A stretch of DNA of 9,789 nucleotides, from assembly GCA_012800135.1 (NCBI GenBank), contig JAAZJV010000200.1:1-9789 (forward strand). The letters run 5' to 3'. The DNA is from Clostridiaceae bacterium (GTDB lineage Bacteria; Bacillota; Clostridia; Saccharofermentanales; DTU023). Below are positions 7,603-9,789 of this stretch, piece after piece (within the stretch, counting starts at the first letter, position 1; each line of letters opens with the position of its first letter). Made by a program: the position numbers and the translations under genes. The notes below the pieces were generated by a model. That model was not told where the DNA came from. It searched no databases and saw only the letters and a program-made list of their open reading frames with translations.

Positions 7603-7666
7603 TGTGGCGGATCTGTCACTGATGATGGCGGATCTGCTCTCCGTTCGCAAGTACGCGCGCGTGTGA
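7603..7666 (+). pseudogene. Relic second copy of the ftsX 3' end
   Basis: Bases 7637-7666 encode LSVRKYARV-stop, the same nine residues and stop codon as ftsX at 7573-7602. The two 30-base stretches differ at four sites, all third codon positions (ctt/ctc, gtc/gtt, aaa/aag, cgt/cgc). The offset is 64 bases, so the copy is in another frame relative to ftsX. Between them TGGCGGATCTG occurs twice (7605-7615, 7626-7636). The copy can be read from ATG 7625 as a 13-codon ORF, but no ribosome binding site is seen. It looks like the displaced end of a diverged ftsX allele rather than a gene. Confidence 0.7.
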
Positions 7667-7743
7667 TGGCGACCCTTTGACCCTGATTATAGAAAGCTTC
7701 AGTTCGACTTGACTTGTTGCCCGAATAAGTGAGTGCGTTGTAG

Positions 7744-7770
7744 CGAGCCGTCTGTGCCCTCGGCGGTTCG
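7744..7770 (+). other. Hairpin downstream of ftsX
   Basis: CGAGCCGTC (7744-7752) pairs with GGCGGTTCG (7762-7770) in nine pairs, two of them G-U, with a nine-base loop. GCGC/GCGC (7771-7774/7780-7783) follows. No T tract follows, so it is not a standard terminator; it may mark the end of the ftsEX message. Confidence 0.45.
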
Positions 7771-7865
7771 GCGCATCTAGCGCAAGTTCGCGTGTATGAA
7801 ATCAGAGCGCCGGAACGCTGTGGATTATAAACATGTGTTTGTCATACAATTGTGATATCCGATTT

Positions 7866-7895
7866 TTGCTGTGATCCGTCTTAACGTGCTAAAAT
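7866..7895 (+). promoter_or_regulatory. Candidate extended -10 promoter for the M23 peptidase gene
   Basis: TTGCTG (7866-7871) as -35, an 18-base spacer and TAAAAT (7890-7895) as -10, preceded by the TGC extension (7887-7889). A start near 7902 would give a leader of about 70 bases containing the TCCGG/CCGGA hairpin (7923-7927/7935-7939). Confidence 0.5.
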
Positions 7896-7960
7896 AACAA
7901 GGTAGATTATTAAAGCAGATCATCCGGAAAAGCGCCGGAGTTAATTTTGGGCATATTTAT

Positions 7961-7968
7961 AGGAGAGG
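7961..7968 (+). promoter_or_regulatory. Strong ribosome binding site of the M23 peptidase gene
   Basis: AGGAGAGG ends four bases before the ATG at 7973, with its AGGAG core seven bases away. It is the strongest such site in the window and supports this start. Confidence 0.85.
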
Positions 7969-7972
7969 ACAT

Positions 7973-9229
7973 ATGCGTAAGTTTAAGCAAGTAAACATGA
8001 AATCAACGCGGTTTGTTGCCGTGATGATGGTTATTGTTCTTGCGTTTGCGCTTTTCGCGTTTAACCTCCAACAACCTGCGGTACACGCCGACTCAAACGA
8101 AGTCGCCGCACTGAAAAAGAATCTTGAGACGATTCAAAATAGTCTGAAACAAGTCGAGAATAACCGCGCCGCGCTTGCTACGAAAGAACAACAGCTCACC
8201 GGCGATCTCGCGTTTCTGCAGACGAGGTCGGAGCAGCAGCGCGAATTGTTTGATGACGCTCTTGAGCAAAAGCAGTTCGCCCTTATGACGCTTGAGGAAG
8301 ACCGTCAGGCGTGTATTCAAGCCTATGAAAACTTCGAAAACAAAAAACGTGAATACAGTGAACGCGTTGCTCTGATGTTTGACTGGAAGCAGAAGTCGCT
8401 TCTCGAGATTCTGTTTTCCTCCGATGGCATTGAAGGCATTTTTTCGACGCTTCGTTTTATGAAGATGGTCACGGACGCGGACGAGGAAGCGCTTGACGAA
8501 CTAAACGCCGCGAAAGCTCTGGCAGAGACGATTCAAGCCGATTCCGAGGAAAAGTATCAAGCCTCCATCGAGCTCGTAGAGGAGGCAGATCGCGTTCTTT
8601 CCGAAATTAAAAATCAAACCACCATGACGGAGAGTTCGCTTGCTGAGGTCCAATCACAATTGACCCAGTATCGCCAGCAGCAGGAACAGCTCAATAAAGA
8701 TGTCAGCGCCGCCCAGGCAAAAATAAATGCTCAGCTTAAACTTGAACAGGAACAACGTGAGAAAGAAGAGCGTGAGCGCAAAGCCAAAGAAGCTGCAAAT
8801 AACGCTTCGAAACCGAAACCTAAGCCTGCGAATCCACCCAAAGTAAGTATAGGAATGTTTGTTTGGCCGACACCGGGATACTATTTCGTGACGTCTCCTT
8901 TCGGATGGCGCGCGTGGAGCAATAGCTACCACGAGGGTGTGGATATAGGCGCTCCGACCGGAGCGTACGTCGTTGCCATGGCAGCCGGAACCGTTATTGC
9001 GCGCGGCTCACGTGCCGGCTCCGGAAATTACATCTACGTCGATCATGGGGGAGGCATTATCACGCGCTATTACCACCTCAGCGGATTTGCTTGCAGTGTG
9101 GGACAGAAAGTTCGCTCCGGACAACTCATCGGTTACGTCGGCTCAACCGGCCGCTCCACCGGACCGCACCTTCATTTTGAAATTCGAATCAACGGATGGC
9201 CCGTTGACGGATTGAAATATTTCCGATAA
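7973..9229 (+). CDS. Secreted coiled-coil M23 (LytM) peptidase, EnvC/PcsB-like FtsEX partner
   Basis: A 418-residue secreted peptidoglycan hydrolase or activator. Signal peptide 1-39: basic start, hydrophobic core about 13-30, probable cleavage after VHA (37-39). A long helical coiled coil covers about 43-275, interrupted near LLEILFSSDGIEGIFSTLRF (143-162), as in EnvC/PcsB-type proteins whose coiled coil binds FtsX. A K/P linker (KPKPKPANPPK, 280-290) leads to the LytM domain (about 296-418). The zinc site is complete (H320 and D324 in HEGVDIG, H401 in HLHFEIR), and the catalytic H368 and H399 are present, so it should be an active peptidase, unlike degenerate EnvC. It lies 370 bases after ftsX with its own promoter candidate, so it may be expressed apart from ftsEX. 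Partnership with FtsEX is inferred from family and position. Confidence 0.92.
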   Translation: MRKFKQVNMKSTRFVAVMMVIVLAFALFAFNLQQPAVHADSNEVAALKKNLETIQNSLKQVENNRAALATKEQQLTGDLAFLQTRSEQQRELFDDALEQKQFALMTLEEDRQACIQAYENFENKKREYSERVALMFDWKQKSLLEILFSSDGIEGIFSTLRFMKMVTDADEEALDELNAAKALAETIQADSEEKYQASIELVEEADRVLSEIKNQTTMTESSLAEVQSQLTQYRQQQEQLNKDVSAAQAKINAQLKLEQEQREKEERERKAKEAANNASKPKPKPANPPKVSIGMFVWPTPGYYFVTSPFGWRAWSNSYHEGVDIGAPTGAYVVAMAAGTVIARGSRAGSGNYIYVDHGGGIITRYYHLSGFACSVGQKVRSGQLIGYVGSTGRSTGPHLHFEIRINGWPVDGLKYFR

Positions 9230-9342
9230 AGCGACAGTTCCCGTTATCTTATTCTTTACTCATTTTTTGAGAAGCCTTTGGAAATCGTATTCCCTATTGT
9301 AGTATCATTAAGTTTATTATGAATAAATACGCATTTATGTAG

Positions 9343-9384
9343 CGCGTAGGATACGATGATTGTTAGATCGATATTCCTAGCGCG
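9343..9384 (+). other. Stable hairpin upstream of the Q/N-repeat gene
   Basis: CGCG TAGGA TA CGAT on the left (9343-9357) pairs with ATCG (9367-9370), TA, TCCTA (9375-9379) and CGCG (9381-9384), about 15 pairs with two single-base bulges and a nine-base loop. No T tract follows. It could be a leader structure, a DNA operator, or the end of the M23 transcript. Confidence 0.45.
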
Positions 9385-9457
9385 ATATGATAAAACATAC
9401 TTGCGACGTTTAGAATCCCGTTCATGTCGGAATGGCTAAGCTTTTATGTCGGGAAAC

Positions 9458-9462
9458 GGAGG
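9458..9462 (+). promoter_or_regulatory. Ribosome binding site of the Q/N-repeat gene
   Basis: GGAGG lies eight bases before ATG 9471. It fixes that start and frame over an overlapping ORF in another frame that begins at 9446. Confidence 0.75.
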
Positions 9463-9470
9463 CTTTTGCG

Positions 9471-9789
9471 ATGACGAATCTTCAGGAGCAGAATCAAAAC
9501 GATCAACAGAATCCATACGCGACGTATCAGAATGCGCCACATCAAAACGCGCAGTATCAAAATGCTACGCATCAAAATATGCCGCATCAAAATGTTCCGT
9601 ATCAGAACGCGCCGTACTGGAATACTCCCTATCAAAATAATCGACCGGAAGAAAGTGATCGGGAACACGATCCTTCTCAATATTGGCATCCGGTTCCACA
9701 GGGAAAGCCGATGGATTCGCCGAACGGACAAGGGTATCCTCCCCAAAATTACAACCCCATGCCGAACGATCCTAACAGGAAACCGCGCA
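9471..9789 (+). CDS. Q/N-rich five-residue-repeat protein, 3' end cut by the window edge
   Basis: ATG at 9471 with GGAGG eight bases upstream opens a frame that is still open at the window end (106 residues seen). After MTNLQEQNQNDQQNPYAT come eight imperfect copies of a five-residue unit, (Y/H)QN plus two residues, at about 19-57, then a P/N/Q/Y-rich tract to the end. There is no signal peptide or membrane segment so far and very few hydrophobic residues, so this is probably a disordered cytoplasmic N-terminal region. In Bacillota such tails precede membrane-anchored proteins such as HtrA-type proteases or DUF4190-like proteins; an S41 protease is another common neighbour of this cluster. 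None can be chosen without the missing part. Confidence 0.75.
   Translation, partial: MTNLQEQNQNDQQNPYATYQNAPHQNAQYQNATHQNMPHQNVPYQNAPYWNTPYQNNRPEESDREHDPSQYWHPVPQGKPMDSPNGQGYPPQNYNPMPNDPNRKPR
9525..9641 (+). repeat. Eight tandem imperfect 15-base repeats in the coding sequence
   Basis: Each unit encodes (Y/H)QN-X-X, usually as tat or cat, cag or caa, aat or aac, then two variable codons. One unit has W in place of Q (YWNTP), and the last is incomplete. The mix of synonymous codons shows the array is not a recent identical expansion. Confidence 0.8.

Larger units (their letters stand above)
7667..7972 (+). other. Intergenic leader between ftsX and the M23 peptidase gene
   Basis: About 300 bases with no credible gene. 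It holds a 9-bp hairpin (7744-7770), a smaller one at 7803-7822 (AGCG/CGCT core), the promoter at 7866-7895 and the hairpin TCCGG/CCGGA at 7923-7939. No T-tract terminator for ftsEX was found. Confidence 0.6.
9230..9470 (+). other. Intergenic region before the Q/N-repeat protein
   Basis: An AT-rich stretch of 241 bases. No convincing terminator: CTCA/TGAG around 9259-9271 gives only four pairs. Small inverted repeats TTTATT/AATAAA (9313-9318/9322-9327) precede the stronger hairpin at 9343-9384. Promoter-like pieces (TTGGAA at 9278, TATCAT at 9303; TATGAT at 9386) have poor partners or spacing. Confidence 0.5.

Noticed and set aside
9446..9640. 64-residue ORF on the plus strand over the Q/N repeats, in another frame
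   Set aside because: It has no ribosome binding site. Its S/K-rich repeat pattern is the frame-shifted reading of the same repeats, and ATG 9471 has GGAGG at the right distance.
1..9789. CRISPR array, insertion sequence, tRNA or rRNA genes
   Set aside because: No regularly spaced identical repeats, transposase motifs, terminal repeats or RNA gene cores were seen on either strand.

Overview
The window looks like chromosome from an anaerobic Gram-positive bacterium of the Bacillota (Clostridia or Tissierellia type). The evidence is gene content: an ATP-dependent formate-tetrahydrofolate ligase, a radical SAM protein of a type I know from anaerobes, a CdaR/PucR-type regulator and a divisome ftsE-ftsX-murein hydrolase cluster. 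Base composition is moderate and CG-rich codons such as CGC and GCG are common. The genus cannot be fixed from this stretch. All supported genes are on the + strand.

Region 1 (1-1216): the 3' part of a radical SAM gene, cut by the window edge, followed by the only clear intrinsic terminator here. Region 2 (1217-3912): a Crp/Fnr-type regulator and, 88 bases later, fhs (one-carbon metabolism). A perfect dyad with Crp/Fnr-like geometry lies in the gap, just before the fhs ribosome binding site. Region 3 (3913-5260): a 241-base gap that folds on paper into a three-way-junction RNA with an alternative pairing, then a CdaR/PucR-family regulator. Region 4 (5261-7666): a gap with a strong long hairpin, then ftsE overlapping ftsX by four bases. 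FtsE carries an unusual, highly charged C-terminal extension of about 190 residues. Just after the ftsX stop is a second copy of its last codons that differs only at third codon positions. Region 5 (7667-9229): a 300-base leader with an extended -10 promoter, then a secreted coiled-coil plus LytM/M23 peptidase, the expected partner of FtsEX. Region 6 (9230-9789): a gap with a strong hairpin, then the start of an unidentified Q/N-rich protein built of five-residue repeats and cut by the window end.

Functionally, FtsE (cytoplasmic ATPase) and FtsX (membrane) are expected to gate the secreted coiled-coil/M23 hydrolase for septal peptidoglycan splitting. The regulator upstream of ftsE may control them, but that is inference from position only. 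The least explained elements are the structured RNA candidate at 3947-4095, the FtsE extension, the ftsX 3' end duplication and the Q/N repeat protein.
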